Position numbers and translations under genes: made by a program. Positions 15,771 through 24,576 of a stretch of DNA of 24,632 bases are shown one piece after another. Each line of letters begins with the position of its first letter. Within the stretch, counting starts at the first letter, position 1. The stretch spans positions 1 through 24,632 of the forward strand of contig CAYUYM010000026.1 of NCBI GenBank assembly GCA_964449305.1. Direction: 5' to 3'. Under the pieces are notes generated by a model. The model did not search any database and was not told where the DNA came from. It saw only the letters and a program-made list of their open reading frames with translations. This DNA is from CAYUYM01 sp964449305. GTDB taxonomy: Bacteria; Bacteroidota; Ignavibacteria; SZUA-365; CAYQST01.

Positions 15771-15791
15771 CGGGAAGCATGTCGCGCGGCA

Positions 15792-18700
15792 TCAGCGTGC
15801 GAGGATCATGCGCATGCTCCGCGTGAATGATGGAGTCTCGAGCGTGTAGGTGTAGACCCCGCTCGGCAGCGTCGATGCATCCACCTGCAGGGTGTATCGC
15901 CCGGCTTTCTGCACACCACGGACGTAGGTGCGCACTTCGCGGCCAAGCTGATCGAAGATCCGCAGGGTGACAGGGGTCGTCTCCGGGATCTCGTACTCGA
16001 TGCTTGTCACCGGGTTGAAGGGATTCGGTGTGTTCTGCTTCAACTGATACGTCAGTCCGGCCTGCAACGGTGTGATGCATTCGCCGGATACCGTCACGCG
16101 ACCACTCTGGCGCAGCGCGGCCACGCCTCCGGGCTCCGTGTCGGAGGTGCTGTTCAATGAGGAGATCAACGGCACCACATGACCAACCGGTGTGAAGTCG
16201 ATGATGTCCAGTGGCGACTGCACGAAGGCCATGCGGTCGGTGTTGTACATGCACTCGAAGGAGAGATTCACCAGCGTCCCCGGTTCTCTGCGGTAGATGA
16301 GCGACCCCGGTGTCATGTCCTCGATGCGCACCACGGCACGATCGCCGGGTGTCGGCGGCGGGAACTCGGTCACCTTCAGGGCGTTCCACCCAACCTCCGT
16401 CATGGTATTGGCATTGTCCGCGCCGCGGAACTTGATGACAGCGGGATCGTAGGCGACATTCGCACGATAGGCGAAGATGTCGCGGCCGATGGTCGGGCCG
16501 ATGTTGAGGGGAATGGTGATGACGTCACCGAAACGCCCGACGTTGTCCTCCGGAATCCAGAGAGTGGCTTCGAGCGGTGCGCCCTGAATGAAGAGCGGCG
16601 TGGTGAGCCGCACCTTTCCTGCGTTGTGGGATTCGATGTCGATCGTGAAGGTGCGGAGCGCCCCCTGGATCTGCAGCTTCGGACGCAGCTTCCACGACAC
16701 CGTCCCCTGGCCGTTCACGGGCACGGAATATGGTGTGAAATGCCTGATGGCTGCTTCCCCCTCGTCCAACGTCACACCATTGGGCGGAAGAAGGGTGGCC
16801 CGGAGCGAATCCGCCTGGGCGGCGCCGATGTTCTGCACGCGGGCGGTGACGGTGAACACATTGTAATCCCCGAACGCCGATTTCGTTCCCTCGTAATCCG
16901 CGAGCACGCGGTCGAAATGGAGGGTGTCTGCCGGGATGGTGGTGAAGAGGATGTCGAGCGTCGGTCGCCCGATGAGCGGGATGAACACGGACTTGACACA
17001 TTCGCTGGAGACGGACGATCGCGCGGAGATGATGAAGCGGAAGGCGACATCGGACGAGACCAGCCGGGGCTTGCAGGACCATTGCCACTGCACCGGCACC
17101 GTGGCACCGGGATCGAGGCGGACTGATGCGAGCACCAGGGGCGGGCTCTCGATGACCACATCGGGAGATTCGGCGATCATGAGCACGTAGACGGAATCGA
17201 GCGGACGTTGACCGACATTGCTGACAGTGATCGCCGCGGGGAAGATCGGTCCGCCCATATAGACACCGTTCGCCTTGTCCACAACAAGAGTGTCCGGGAA
17301 GCGGGCAGGATCGGTGGACGGTTCACACATGAGCGCGAAGGTGGAAGCGCGTGGAACAGTCACGGTGGCATTGGCACATTGCAGAGTGGAACCGCGACGA
17401 TCAGTGAGCGTCACCGGCACCTTCAACGTGGTGTCGTTGGCCCGGGCGATGGGACTGAGGTTCCAGGCGACGACGGCGGACTGCCCTGCCTTGAGGTTGG
17501 GCAACGGCTTCGTCGGGCTGTCACCGCTGACCAGATACAGCCCTGCGGGCGCTGTCAGCGTGGCTTCGAGGCCGATTCCATCGGCGAGCCCCGTGTTGGT
17601 CACCGTGTCGGAGATCGTGACGGAGACGGGCTGATAGACGCCTGCGTTGGCATCGAACGTGAAGCTCCGTTGCTGGCTGCACCTGATGGTGTACTCCGCG
17701 GTCCGGCAGGCGGGGACGTACACCAGCGCCCGGCAGGTGTCGGTGCGCAGGGCGTTGTCGAGCCCGCCACGGCCCTGGATCTGGAAATACAGCGTGTCCC
17801 AGCCTTCCACCTGGTGGCAGAGGGCACGAACCGCCCAGGCGGTGGACATCGTGGCACCGGGATCGAGAACTCCCAGGACCTCAATCGGCGAGCTGCGCTC
17901 GAGGGTGAACCGTGGCGGGCCGATGAAGGACACCTGGCATTGCTCTGCACGCGTCTCGCCCCTGTTGGACGCCACCGTGGTCACCGTGAAGGGATTCGGG
18001 GTGTAGTCTCCGAGCTGATCGTCGAATGTCAGTGTCGAGGGCGTCACACTGCATGTGAGTGCCAGCGTTGGTCGCTGTTCATGAAGGACATACACCGGAT
18101 ACTCACAGAGCGTCGATGGAATGCCATCGGCCGCAATCGCCACACGGATGGTGTCGAAGCCATCGGTGGCGCGCGGATTGGTCAGGAGACGGAACCCGGG
18201 GGTGCTGAAGGGTTCGCGCGTTTCACCTGCACGCATGGTGTCGATGGTGAAGTACGATGGCGGGATCACGGTGAATCGTGTGCTCTGAAGCACGAAGGCG
18301 TGCACGTTGAGCGCATCACCCGAGCTTTGATTCTCGATCCGGACGCGAAGATCCACCGGGGTCGGAATGTACTGGCGGTCGACAAACCGGATGGTGTCGG
18401 GCGCGATGAGCGCGCATGCGAGCTTCGATGTCTTCACCGGCTTGATTTCGATCACCTGACTGCATGCCCCGGCCATCTCTGGCGTCTCCGTGGATTTGTA
18501 GCGCAGGTCGAAAGTCACGAACTGCGAGGAGTCCGTGCGGTTCGCCTGCTTGAGACGGAAGCCCCAGGAGGCGGATTTCGATTTCCCCACCTCCAGATAT
18601 CCGTACACCCGCGATGTGTCGTTGCTCGCATAGTCCGGATCAATGTATCCCGGATCGAACTCGATCAGATCCAGTGGATCCTGCATCTCGATGCGTGCCC

Positions 18701-21656
18701 AGGAGTCATGAAGCGGGGCGCCGCCCGTGTTGGTCAGCGTGCCGGTGATGACAAACGTGGATGGGGTGTACCCGGGATTGCCCTGCCCGTAATTGAGCAC
18801 GTTGGCGGTGGATTGGAGATTGCAGACCAGCGCGGTTTTCAGATTGGCGATCACAAGATGCCCGCCACAGGCGCGCACAGGTGATCCGTCCTCGTCGATG
18901 GCGATGACGTTGAAGGACACATCGCGGCGCGTGATGCGGTTCTCAATCTTGAATGTCCACGTCAGAAGCAGTGTGTCACCGGGATCCAGGGTCCTGTTCA
19001 CAACCTTGTTGATCGCCTGTGTCGGTGGGTCAAGCTGCAGACCCAGGCCGGCCGGCCAGGCGATCTGCGCCGTGGCGATTCGTGCCGCAAGCTTGGAGGT
19101 GTTCCAGACACGGTATTCCACGGTGACGGGGTTGGGTGTCACATCATTGCCGACGGGATTGGCGATGCAGGAGTCGGGAAGCGAGAGACTGCAATCGAAG
19201 GCAGGGGCGAGACCGGGGACACGCACAGTGCACCAGGTGTCGGTGGAATCCGTCCTGATCCCCAGCGTGGTCATACCGCCCACCACGAACTTGAAGTCGA
19301 GCTGCGTGTCATACCGCAGCTTCTTCGTGTAGCGCACGCGCCAGGTGAGGCGCGACACCGGTTCACCCGGCTTGTAGGGATGCATGGTCGAAGGAGCGAA
19401 GGTCTTCCGCAGGGAATCCGTCGGGTTGGCAAGCACCACGTTTGCCGGCAGGTAGAGGAAGGCTGTCACCTGCTCGGCCGTCAGCCCGCCGATGTTCCGG
19501 CACTCGACCGACACATCGAAGGGATCGGGAAGGTAGGTGTTTGTGGGGTCGTCGAAATGCAGCGAATCCGGAGCATGGCACTCCGGTTTGAGCACCGGTG
19601 CATCAAGGGCGGGAATCTGGATCAGCTTCTCGCAGAACGTCGAATCCGCGTTGCTCGTCTTCACCCAGACGACCACGGTGTAATCCACGGGGACGATGGT
19701 GATCGGGTGCTTGACCTCCCATTTGACAGAGGCCTGGTTGCCCGGCAGCACTGTGATGGCGACCCGCTTTGTGTGCTTGTTCGGACTGTCAGGTCCCGAG
19801 AGCACAAGATCGGGTGGTACGATGATGGTGGCCCACACGGTGTCGGTCCTGCTTCCTCCATCGTTGCGCATGGTCAATGTCACATCGAAGGGCATCGGAG
19901 TGTAGCGCTGCAGGGCCTTGTCGGGCTTGATTGGCGGCGAGGTTAGCTCACAGGAGATGATGGGACCGGAGGCGGGGATCTGGATCTTCGAACAGCAGAT
20001 CACATCCGGATGGTTGTCGAAGGAGGCGACGATGCACACCTCCACCTCCTTGGCGGAATTGCGCAGCCGGGCCTTCATGTTCCACGACACATCAAGCACA
20101 CCGCCACCCTGAAGAACATCGGGCGGCTTGCCGATCTGGACGTCCGTCGTCGGACCGAACAGAACAAGGTCGGCAGGATTGTAGATGATGCGGAACCGTG
20201 CGTTCTTTGCATCCTTGTCACCGATGTTCTGCACCTGGATCGAGACGTTGAAGGGATTCGGCGTGTAGTCCTTCGCAATGGGATCCCAGGTCAGATGCGT
20301 CGGGGCGGTGTTCACGCACTGGACGACCGGCTTCTGTGGAATGACGCAGATCTTCCCGTTCTTCAGCACCGGAAGTCGGCATCCCTGATCGAAGGTCCAA
20401 TTCGACAACCGGATGTCGGAACAGCAGGGATCATTTGGATCCCCGGTCTGAAACACCAGCTCTGCAAGAGTCCCTGATCCGGTGATGGTGCGCTTCCCCG
20501 TCTGAATGGTGATGGTGTTGCCGGAGGGTGTCACTGTGATGGGCATCCCCTGGAGCAACGACCCTGGAGGTGTGGTGAGCTTTTTGAACCTGACACAGCC
20601 GGGATTATCCACCGTGATGGTGAAGGTGGCCGGGTAGAGAATTTCATTGTTGAGCCAGTCGTCCACCGTCAGTGGGATGGTCACCTCCTGGTTGGCCTTG
20701 ATGGTCGCATCACCGAGGCTGAAATGCAGATCGGTGTAGGTGGTTGAATCGAGTGTCGAGAAGTAGGTCTTGCTGCGCTTGTCCGACCCGCCACAGAAAT
20801 CCTTGAGGAGCAGATCGACATAGCGTTTCGAACCGTCGCCACAGGTGGCGTCATATTCCACACGGCACTCGAGATACCCCTTCTGCTGCGTGTAGGTCAT
20901 GTCCTGATAGATCGATCCCATGTCGTCACCGATGCGGCTGTCGATATAGCGGCCGCCAGTGCTGTTGGCGATTTCGACAAGATCCGCCTGCCCGACCAGG
21001 TTCCCGACTCCCATGGTGTATATTCGAAGGCGGTTGCGATTCGCGAGACGGATGATGGTTTTTGGTATCTCCCTCGAAAAATTGTCCTCCCCGTCCGTTA
21101 TCACCACCACCGCCATGCAGGGATTGGTCGCGTTTTGTATGAGCTGGTTGATCCCGTAGTAGATCGCGTCCCACACACACGAGGAATCCGCGGCCACTGT
21201 GGAATTGATGGCATTGTGCAGGCGTGTCTGATTGGTGGTCATCCCCTGTCGAAGATTGGGATGGTTTGCAAACGCAATCACACAGGCCTCATCCGTCACC
21301 CCGTCGAGGGCGTTGACGAACTCGTTCGCACGAAGCTGGATCTCCCGATGCGCATCCCCCATGATGCTCCCCGATTCATCCAGCACAATGGCCACGGACA
21401 CCGGGCATTTGTAATTGGGATCCGGACACCAGAGCCGGAGTGGCTTCATCGGAAGGCCGCTTTCATACACCTCGAAGTTCTGAAGCCCCATGGTGTAGGC
21501 CGGGGCACCGCCACAGCCGACGGTGAAGTACAATTCGATGATGGGCCAGTTGTTGACGATGCGCCGGAAATTGAACGCCGGCTGTGCATCGCCACGTGTT
21601 GGTGCGATCGCTGCCAGAATGACCGCGACCAGAAGGACTCGCTGCAGGATTTTCAT
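15792..21656 (-). CDS. Giant T9SS-exported protein: VWA domain, two cohesin-like domains, ten Ig/CARDB-like modules
   Basis: The 1954-residue product has a signal peptide (MKILQRVLLVAVILAAIAPT...DAQP), then a von Willebrand A domain at about 85-240. Its metal site (MIDAS) shows D93-E-S95-G-S97 and D188 in ITDGEDN; the usual Thr of the GT-x-L-x-DA loop seems to be Ser159. A beta-sandwich domain of cohesin type follows (about 307-440). Ten modules of about 125 residues follow (about 444-1690), most with 'Y-x-P-x-P-F-x-V' near the start, an 'NxG' turn, 'PG' before a 'W' strand and a closing 'IP'. A second cohesin-like domain (about 1692-1865, VGRFGDVITIPLNIG) precedes a type A T9SS sorting domain (LKQNTPNPFNPVTS, LGREVRTYV, LPSGVYTYTL). 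The protein is therefore probably attached to, or released from, the cell surface. Adhesion or matrix function is an inference. ATG at 21656 follows GAGGAAGG with about 8 bases; upstream frame lacks a signal peptide. It may start from read-through or a promoter I could not identify. Confidence 0.92.
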   Translation of the reverse strand: MKILQRVLLVAVILAAIAPTRGDAQPAFNFRRIVNNWPIIELYFTVGCGGAPAYTMGLQNFEVYESGLPMKPLRLWCPDPNYKCPVSVAIVLDESGSIMGDAHREIQLRANEFVNALDGVTDEACVIAFANHPNLRQGMTTNQTRLHNAINSTVAADSSCVWDAIYYGINQLIQNATNPCMAVVVITDGEDNFSREIPKTIIRLANRNRLRIYTMGVGNLVGQADLVEIANSTGGRYIDSRIGDDMGSIYQDMTYTQQKGYLECRVEYDATCGDGSKRYVDLLLKDFCGGSDKRSKTYFSTLDSTTYTDLHFSLGDATIKANQEVTIPLTVDDWLNNEILYPATFTITVDNPGCVRFKKLTTPPGSLLQGMPITVTPSGNTITIQTGKRTITGSGTLAELVFQTGDPNDPCCSDIRLSNWTFDQGCRLPVLKNGKICVIPQKPVVQCVNTAPTHLTWDPIAKDYTPNPFNVSIQVQNIGDKDAKNARFRIIYNPADLVLFGPTTDVQIGKPPDVLQGGGVLDVSWNMKARLRNSAKEVEVCIVASFDNHPDVICCSKIQIPASGPIISCELTSPPIKPDKALQRYTPMPFDVTLTMRNDGGSRTDTVWATIIVPPDLVLSGPDSPNKHTKRVAITVLPGNQASVKWEVKHPITIVPVDYTVVVWVKTSNADSTFCEKLIQIPALDAPVLKPECHAPDSLHFDDPTNTYLPDPFDVSVECRNIGGLTAEQVTAFLYLPANVVLANPTDSLRKTFAPSTMHPYKPGEPVSRLTWRVRYTKKLRYDTQLDFKFVVGGMTTLGIRTDSTDTWCTVRVPGLAPAFDCSLSLPDSCIANPVGNDVTPNPVTVEYRVWNTSKLAARIATAQIAWPAGLGLQLDPPTQAINKVVNRTLDPGDTLLLTWTFKIENRITRRDVSFNVIAIDEDGSPVRACGGHLVIANLKTALVCNLQSTANVLNYGQGNPGYTPSTFVITGTLTNTGGAPLHDSWARIEMQDPLDLIEFDPGYIDPDYASNDTSRVYGYLEVGKSKSASWGFRLKQANRTDSSQFVTFDLRYKSTETPEMAGACSQVIEIKPVKTSKLACALIAPDTIRFVDRQYIPTPVDLRVRIENQSSGDALNVHAFVLQSTRFTVIPPSYFTIDTMRAGETREPFSTPGFRLLTNPRATDGFDTIRVAIAADGIPSTLCEYPVYVLHEQRPTLALTCSVTPSTLTFDDQLGDYTPNPFTVTTVASNRGETRAEQCQVSFIGPPRFTLERSSPIEVLGVLDPGATMSTAWAVRALCHQVEGWDTLYFQIQGRGGLDNALRTDTCRALVYVPACRTAEYTIRCSQQRSFTFDANAGVYQPVSVTISDTVTNTGLADGIGLEATLTAPAGLYLVSGDSPTKPLPNLKAGQSAVVAWNLSPIARANDTTLKVPVTLTDRRGSTLQCANATVTVPRASTFALMCEPSTDPARFPDTLVVDKANGVYMGGPIFPAAITVSNVGQRPLDSVYVLMIAESPDVVIESPPLVLASVRLDPGATVPVQWQWSCKPRLVSSDVAFRFIISARSSVSSECVKSVFIPLIGRPTLDILFTTIPADTLHFDRVLADYEGTKSAFGDYNVFTVTARVQNIGAAQADSLRATLLPPNGVTLDEGEAAIRHFTPYSVPVNGQGTVSWKLRPKLQIQGALRTFTIDIESHNAGKVRLTTPLFIQGAPLEATLWIPEDNVGRFGDVITIPLNIGPTIGRDIFAYRANVAYDPAVIKFRGADNANTMTEVGWNALKVTEFPPPTPGDRAVVRIEDMTPGSLIYRREPGTLVNLSFECMYNTDRMAFVQSPLDIIDFTPVGHVVPLISSLNSTSDTEPGGVAALRQSGRVTVSGECITPLQAGLTYQLKQNTPNPFNPVTSIEYEIPETTPVTLRIFDQLGREVRTYVRGVQKAGRYTLQVDASTLPSGVYTYTLETPSFTRSMRMILAR
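16580..20330 (-). repeat. Ten tandem protein modules within the VWA/T9SS gene
   Basis: The encoded modules start near VVQCVN, ISCELT, KPECHA, FDCSLS, LVCNLQ, LACALI, LTCSVT, IRCSQQ, LMCEPS and LDILFT. They are similar in pattern but clearly diverged in sequence, so this is an old protein-level duplication, not a recent DNA repeat. Nine of the ten begin with a Cys and have a second Cys just before the closing strand; the tenth lacks both. Boundaries are approximate. Confidence 0.8.
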
Positions 21657-21701
21657 GGGTACAACCTTCCTCTTCGCATGGGGATCAGCGATGAAACACA
21701 A

Positions 21702-21737
21702 AGGCTGGATAGGAAACGCACGTCACCTATCCAGCCT
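21702..21737 (-). terminator. Hairpin terminator after the 904-residue T9SS gene
   Basis: A perfect 12-bp stem (aggctggatagg / cctatccagcct) with a 12-base loop starts 17 bases past the stop. On the minus strand it is followed by the T-rich ttgtgtttc. It separates this gene from the downstream VWA gene, 46 bases before that gene's start. Confidence 0.7.
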
Positions 21738-21753
21738 CAATGCAAGCCCGCGA

Positions 21754-24468
21754 TTACTTCGCGAGCATCATCTTCATGATGGAGTTGAAATTGGCCGCTT
21801 CCATTCTGTAGAAGTACAGACCACTGGGGAGTGACCCGGCATTGAACACCACCTGGTGCATGCCGGCATCTTTCGGCTCATTGACGAGCGTCGACACCTC
21901 GCGGCCGAGGGCATCGAGCACGACAATACGCACATGCGTGCGTTCCGCCACATGGTACGAAATGCTCGTGCTTGGGTTGAACGGATTCGGGCTGTTCTGC
22001 CCGAGGAAGAAGTACTTGTCCGAAGCAGACAACGGACGGATGCAGTCACCGGAGATGTAGATCATGCCATCGCCGTCCTTGACACGCGGGAAGATCGCGC
22101 CATTGTTGATGAGCAGGTCGTTTCTCAGGCTCTCCTCTGTCGGCCAGGCGATGACCGTGGCGCGGCTCTGCAACTGCGTTCCGGGTTCCCCGCCAAACAC
22201 GGCCTTGAACACCAGGTACAACAACGGCGGCGGTGAGGCGCCGGTGAGTGCTTCACCATTGCTCGTCAGAGTGATGTACACGCTGTCGTTGGCGAGTGGC
22301 GTTGCGGTGGCCGCCCAGCCGTCCGTCTTCGAGTACCGTTGCTCTATCCCTGCAAAATCCACCACTCGCTGCGGCAGAGGACGGCGCTTGTCGTCCACAT
22401 TGTACCTCAGGCCGAAGGCGAAGGACTTGATGTCCTTCCCGTCCGATTGGTCGATGTTCACCGGCACGTAAATTGTCTGGCCGGTGTAGCCCACATTATC
22501 CTTCGTAATGCTCAATGCCGAGGTGTTGGGCAGCGATGGGATGAACACCCACTTGTCGCAGGGATACGTGCCCTCGACATTCGTGGACTGCGTCACGGTG
22601 ATCACCGTGGCCAGCGAACCGAAGTCGTGGCGTTCCAGAGGCACCAGCTTCCAGACGATGATGGCGGTGTCCTTCGGGCCGAGCGACAGTGGCGTGGCCC
22701 ATTTTTCGAGGGTTTCGCCGGTACCAAGGAGAACCCGTGGAGGAAGCGCCAGCGTGGCCTTCACCGAGTCGGCCTTGCCGCCACCGGCATTCCAGATCTT
22801 GAGTGTGTAGAAGAACTCTGCCGGCTTGTAGCCACCGGTCACGGGGTTGTAGTGCAGGGAATCCACATCAATCGAACACGAGGTTTCCAAGGCAGGAGCC
22901 TCGAGGTTGGGAATGTAGACCTCGCATTCAGGCTGCTGTGTTTCCGCGTTGATGGCCTCAACCTTGAACTTGATCTTCACCATCCCGCTGATACCGCGGG
23001 GCAGACTCTTGACGGACCAGGTGAACGTGGCAATGCTGTCGGGATAGAGCTTGTCCGAGCCGGTGGAGGAGATGGTCTCCAGCTTCTGCGTGAACTCGAG
23101 TGGGGCGAACAGGATCACGTCCGGGGATTGAATGATGATGGTCGCCTTGACGGAATCGGCATAGTCACTACCGATGTTCCGCACTGTCACCTTGGCGTCG
23201 AACGGATTGTTGGTGTAGGTACCGTTGAGCTTGTCGGCGTGGATCGAGTCCGGCAGGCTGCATGTGGCCTCGAGGGCGACCATGAGCACCGGTTCCACAA
23301 TCACGGAGTCGCAACCGACAGCCTGGTTGCCGAAGCGGTCAAATACGCGCACACAGATGGTGACCGTGTCCTGCTTTGTCCGGGGATTCGGGCGCAAAAG
23401 CCATGATGTGTGGTTGACACTGTCGATGTCGAGTGTTCCGATCCACTTCTCTCCGGATTCACCCGAGGCAAGCTGGATCGAGGGAGGCAGCACCACCTGG
23501 ATACGCACACTGTCGCCAACGGCGTTTCCAATGTTGCGGGAATCCGCTGTGAAGAGGAAGGGATCTGGCGTGTACTTGTGATCCTGGAAACGGATGATCG
23601 TGGGTACCACGTCGGCGTACACCTGGTATTCCGCCTTCTTGGCCATGGGAATCGTGACCAACTGCTGGCAGTTGCCCCAGTAGGTCTTCTTCTTGTACCC
23701 ACCATTTCCCTGAACCTCGAAGAACATGGTGACCGTGGTGTCGTTGATGCGCTTGATGGCCCGCATGTCGAAGGTGACGACCTTTCGCTCGCCGGGCTTC
23801 AATGTCCCGATCGTCACAATGGGGAAGGATGCAGGATCGACGCCCTTGGTGCCGAGATACGAGACGCGCGTTTCCTCCGAGTTTCCATCACCAATGTTGG
23901 TGATCTCCACCTGCACCTGGAATGGATCCGGGACGTAGCCATTGAGGGAATCACTGAAAACGATCTGCCCGAAGTTCTTCGTGCAGACGAGGGAATAAAT
24001 GGGATACCGCTCCTTCTCCACCCAGATCGCCTTCTCCCCCACGGCGTTTGCACCGTTGGAAGCCGTGGCAACTGCGCGGACAATGTCATACCCCGAGGTG
24101 TCACGTGACCAGGCAACGTTGAGCCGGAAGGTTGCCATGACGGAATCACCCGGCTGAAGGCCGTAGGAAATGGTGTCGATGGTCGGCGGAACGATGACAA
24201 ACCGCGTGTCGGCCATCATGCTCACGATGATCGTGTCTGCAACTGCCGTGCTGACGTTCTTCACCCAGACTGTTGCGTTGATGAAATTCGGAGAATAATC
24301 ATAAGCTGAAAAATACAAACTGTCCCTGGACAAGGCGACGCTGCACTCGATGCGCGGGATGCCAGCCGGAGTGAATCCGGGGTTGCCATTGCGTATCGGT
24401 TGTGCCTGCAGCATGCCGACCAAGAGAAGAAGAAACATGCTGACAGTTGAGAAGATCTTGTGAGTCAT
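21754..24468 (-). CDS. T9SS-exported protein with five Ig/CARDB-like modules and a cohesin-like domain
   Basis: The 904-residue product is a shorter paralogue of the downstream VWA protein. It has a signal peptide (MTHKIFSTVSMFLLLLVGML, cleavage near QAQP), five modules of about 120 residues (about 41-643; starts near IECSVAL, LVCTKNF, YQVYADV, ATCSLPD, TSCSIDV) and a cohesin-like domain (about 645-815, VGYTGQTIYVPVNIDQSDGK). It ends in a type A T9SS sorting domain (FLGQNSPNPFNPSTS, LGREVSTLV, LPSGLYFYRM, KMMLAK). There is no VWA domain. It is predicted to be exported to the outer surface; its role is unknown, possibly structural or adhesive. ATG at 24468 starts the signal peptide; the open frame upstream has no signal. 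No purine-rich ribosome-binding site precedes it, in contrast with most neighbours, which is common in Bacteroidota. Hairpins lie on both sides, so it is probably a single transcription unit. Confidence 0.9.
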   Translation of the reverse strand: MTHKIFSTVSMFLLLLVGMLQAQPIRNGNPGFTPAGIPRIECSVALSRDSLYFSAYDYSPNFINATVWVKNVSTAVADTIIVSMMADTRFVIVPPTIDTISYGLQPGDSVMATFRLNVAWSRDTSGYDIVRAVATASNGANAVGEKAIWVEKERYPIYSLVCTKNFGQIVFSDSLNGYVPDPFQVQVEITNIGDGNSEETRVSYLGTKGVDPASFPIVTIGTLKPGERKVVTFDMRAIKRINDTTVTMFFEVQGNGGYKKKTYWGNCQQLVTIPMAKKAEYQVYADVVPTIIRFQDHKYTPDPFLFTADSRNIGNAVGDSVRIQVVLPPSIQLASGESGEKWIGTLDIDSVNHTSWLLRPNPRTKQDTVTICVRVFDRFGNQAVGCDSVIVEPVLMVALEATCSLPDSIHADKLNGTYTNNPFDAKVTVRNIGSDYADSVKATIIIQSPDVILFAPLEFTQKLETISSTGSDKLYPDSIATFTWSVKSLPRGISGMVKIKFKVEAINAETQQPECEVYIPNLEAPALETSCSIDVDSLHYNPVTGGYKPAEFFYTLKIWNAGGGKADSVKATLALPPRVLLGTGETLEKWATPLSLGPKDTAIIVWKLVPLERHDFGSLATVITVTQSTNVEGTYPCDKWVFIPSLPNTSALSITKDNVGYTGQTIYVPVNIDQSDGKDIKSFAFGLRYNVDDKRRPLPQRVVDFAGIEQRYSKTDGWAATATPLANDSVYITLTSNGEALTGASPPPLLYLVFKAVFGGEPGTQLQSRATVIAWPTEESLRNDLLINNGAIFPRVKDGDGMIYISGDCIRPLSASDKYFFLGQNSPNPFNPSTSISYHVAERTHVRIVVLDALGREVSTLVNEPKDAGMHQVVFNAGSLPSGLYFYRMEAANFNSIMKMMLAK

Positions 24469-24531
24469 AAGGAAACTACCAGGATAGTTGTCAAAGACGA
24501 ATGGAAGGGAAGGTGTGAGTCGTCGGTGTGG

Positions 24532-24564
24532 GGTGTCAGGCCGGGCTGAACCCGGCCTGACACC
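24532..24564 (-). terminator. Long hairpin after the third T9SS gene
   Basis: A perfect 14-bp GC-rich stem (ggtgtcaggccggg / cccggcctgacacc) with a 5-base loop starts 12 bases past the stop at 24577. No T-run follows on the minus strand, so it may be an RNA 3'-end stabiliser as well as, or instead of, a terminator. Confidence 0.6.
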
Positions 24565-24576
24565 TGTCACCAGTCA

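Noticed and set aside
17208..18884. 558-codon open frame on the plus strand inside the VWA gene
   Set aside because: It is antisense to the conserved modules and has Arg/Gly/His-rich composition typical of a shadow frame.
16580..20330. Possible CRISPR or recent DNA tandem repeat
   Set aside because: No identical direct repeats with regular spacers were seen; the periodicity is at protein level and diverged.
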